Shown here: one piece after another, positions 7,631-9,275 of the stretch
Layout: every line of letters starts with the position of its first letter
How positions within the stretch are numbered: position 1 is the first letter of the stretch
Assembly: GCF_040392825.1 (NCBI RefSeq)
Contig: NZ_JBEBVH010000159.1
Coordinates: forward strand, 1-9,275
Length of the DNA stretch: 9,275 nucleotides
From: Pseudopedobacter sp040392825
GTDB taxonomy: Bacteria; Bacteroidota; Bacteroidia; Sphingobacteriales; Sphingobacteriaceae
Direction of reading: 5' to 3'
The notes under the pieces: model-generated
The model's input: the letters and a program-made list of their open reading frames with translations, nothing else
Told to the model about the DNA's origin: nothing
Databases searched by the model: none
Made by a program: the position numbers and the translations under genes

Positions 7631-9275
7631 CTAGAGATTTGCTTTGGGAACAACTGTTTTTCTTGCCGCCTTCCAGGGTATATATGCCAAAACAAGAATT
7701 GCAAGTGCTATAATTAGCAGCAATATGAGATTATCTTTCGCATACACCCCTAAAGCAATAAGCAGAAAGGACGTAAAAATCAAAGAAAATGTTATTACAT
7801 TCAATCCAAACTTATTTTGACGGGCTGCTTCAGCTTTTTCCTCGTTACTCAAATGTTCGTTTACTAAAATTCTCGCCGCTTTTGTTTTTTGGTACATCAG
7901 GTATTCAGGACTAACAAATTTATGTTTATAATAAGCCCTGACTTCGAAAATGAGTAACAGAAAGATAGGGATACAAACTCCTACAAGCATCTCTTCTCCC
8001 ATAGTTAATTTAAGATTAACAACAAAAGGCAGAATCATCTTAAACATCAGATTTATAAGCAGACTGGTATAAGTTACTATTAACGTAGACTTACCTGTTA
8101 ATGACTTAGAAAACAAAGCCCATATAGGAGGTGCTAGCAGAGGACCACCTGTTATAGCTCCCACACTAATAGTTACACTAACCAAACCTCCAATGTAAGG
8201 AACCATCAGTGCTATGAAAATCATGCCTAAGCCGAATAACCAGGATGAGATTCGGGCCACGCTAATCAATTTATGATCATCTGCGCGAGGATTGATTAAA
8301 CCTTTATAAATATCGTTAGTAAAAACAGCCGAAACCACATTTAATGTCGTATTTGCAGATGCGGATGTTGAAAAGTACATTCCCGTAAGCATCAATCCCA
8401 TTAATCCCGGAGGCAATACTAATTTACAAATCTCTAAATAAGCATTCTCGGTATCCAGACCTGTAAGGAGCGGGTTAATGGTCTTATAAATCATAGGTGG
8501 CAACATCCATAAAACAGGGCTTAATAAATATAAACCCGCAAACAAAAAAGCTACCTTTCTTGCGGCATTCTTACTACTTACGCTGGTATATCGTTGTACA
8601 AATGTCCAGTTTCCTCCGATATAAAAAATATGATAGAGCGTGAAGGCGAAGACAAAACCCCATGTAAATTCGCCATTGATAAGATCAAAGAAACCAGCTT
8701 CTGCATTTGTCTGAAATTGTGAAATACCTCCGGCTACATCCAGGGATAAAGGAATAATAATAAATACTGCTGCAGTTAAAATTACAAACTGAAGAATATC
8801 TGTAACCATGACAGCCCATAAACCTCCAACAGCGGTATAGGCGATCATAAATAGCCCTAGCACAACAGTAGATGGTACAATAGGATATCCCAGAGAAACA
8901 CTTACTAGTTTAGCTACCGGATATAAGACAGTACCTTTTATAAAGAGCGATACCAGCATAAAAATATAGATGTAGGTTTTTTGTACTGTTACACCAAGAC
9001 GTTCTTTTATAAACTCCGCAGCTGTAAGATTACCCGTAGATTTCCAAAGCGGGGCGATATATAATCCACTTATTAGAGCTCCAATACACATGGTCCATTG
9101 AATTGTTATTGCTACCCATCCATACTTATAGGCGATAGATCCCCATGCTACAAAAGTACCCGCAGAAAAGAAACTCATAAAGAGTGATAATCCGCCAATT
9201 ACCCAGGGCACAGATTCTCCGCCGGCAAAAAAGGATTTTAAATTTTTCCCTGTACGGCCGAAAATCAAACCTATA
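7631..9275 (-). CDS. Sodium:solute symporter (SSS family), N-terminus truncated by window edge
   Basis: The frame runs off the right edge. The TTG at 9268 is an internal leucine, since Gly and Ile codons precede it in frame, so the true start and probably the first membrane helix are outside. At least 547 residues are visible. About thirteen hydrophobic segments can be picked out, beginning at PWVIGGLSLFMSFFSAGTF (about 21-39) and ending at LILLLIIALAILVLAYIPW (about 514-532). Family signatures are LKSFFAGGESVPW near the left end, GGLWAVMVTDILQ (148-160, the TDxxQ element), QRYTS (225-229), and the Ser/Thr-rich YFSTSASANTTLN (298-310) in the region that contributes to sodium binding in this family. 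SSS transporters co-import sugars, sialic acid, amino or organic acids with Na+ across the inner membrane. The substrate cannot be read. It is the first visible gene of the cluster and would bring in the substrate or product of the downstream enzymes. Confidence 0.92.
   Translation of the reverse strand, partial: IGLIFGRTGKNLKSFFAGGESVPWVIGGLSLFMSFFSAGTFVAWGSIAYKYGWVAITIQWTMCIGALISGLYIAPLWKSTGNLTAAEFIKERLGVTVQKTYIYIFMLVSLFIKGTVLYPVAKLVSVSLGYPIVPSTVVLGLFMIAYTAVGGLWAVMVTDILQFVILTAAVFIIIPLSLDVAGGISQFQTNAEAGFFDLINGEFTWGFVFAFTLYHIFYIGGNWTFVQRYTSVSSKNAARKVAFLFAGLYLLSPVLWMLPPMIYKTINPLLTGLDTENAYLEICKLVLPPGLMGLMLTGMYFSTSASANTTLNVVSAVFTNDIYKGLINPRADDHKLISVARISSWLFGLGMIFIALMVPYIGGLVSVTISVGAITGGPLLAPPIWALFSKSLTGKSTLIVTYTSLLINLMFKMILPFVVNLKLTMGEEMLVGVCIPIFLLLIFEVRAYYKHKFVSPEYLMYQKTKAARILVNEHLSNEEKAEAARQNKFGLNVITFSLIFTSFLLIALGVYAKDNLILLLIIALAILVLAYIPWKAARKTVVPKANL

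Noticed and set aside
9266..9268. TTG as the start of the symporter
   Set aside because: The frame stays open to the window edge (Ile-Gly before it), and an SSS protein needs a further membrane helix at its N-terminus, so the codon is an internal leucine.

Overview
The window looks like AT-rich chromosomal DNA from a member of the Bacteroidota, most plausibly a Sphingobacteriaceae-type organism such as Pedobacter. The grounds are the protein families and their style (a large HEAT plus DUF1080 protein, a Tat-exported Gfo/Idh/MocA oxidoreductase with a PRFVLGG/APSD-type N-terminus, an FAD_oxidored protein and an SSS symporter) and the A/T-rich leaders without clear Shine-Dalgarno sites. The genus is inferred from general resemblance, not from a marker gene.

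Layout. Bases 1-464 (+) hold the C-terminal part of a LacI-family regulator whose start lies left of the window. Bases 465-523 are a short convergent gap with a hairpin. The rest is a run of four minus-strand genes, read from right to left: an SSS-family sodium:solute symporter (N-terminus cut off by the right edge, ends at 7631), a cytoplasmic FAD-dependent oxidoreductase (7600-5324), a Tat-exported Gfo/Idh/MocA oxidoreductase (5231-3963), and a secreted protein of about 1134 residues with HEAT repeats and two DUF1080 (3-keto-disaccharide hydrolase-type) domains (3928-524). The gaps are 30, 92 and 34 bp, consistent with one operon, perhaps with an internal control point in the 92-bp gap.

How the genes may work together (inference). 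Gfo/Idh/MocA enzymes paired with DUF1080 proteins are known in pathways that oxidise a sugar at C3 and then cleave the glycosidic bond by elimination rather than ordinary hydrolysis. Here both of those proteins carry export signals, so the chemistry would take place in the periplasm. The symporter could import the product, and the FAD enzyme, which has no signal peptide, could act on it in the cytoplasm. No classical glycoside hydrolase, SusC/SusD pair, RNA gene, mobile element or CRISPR array is visible. The substrate cannot be read from the sequence.
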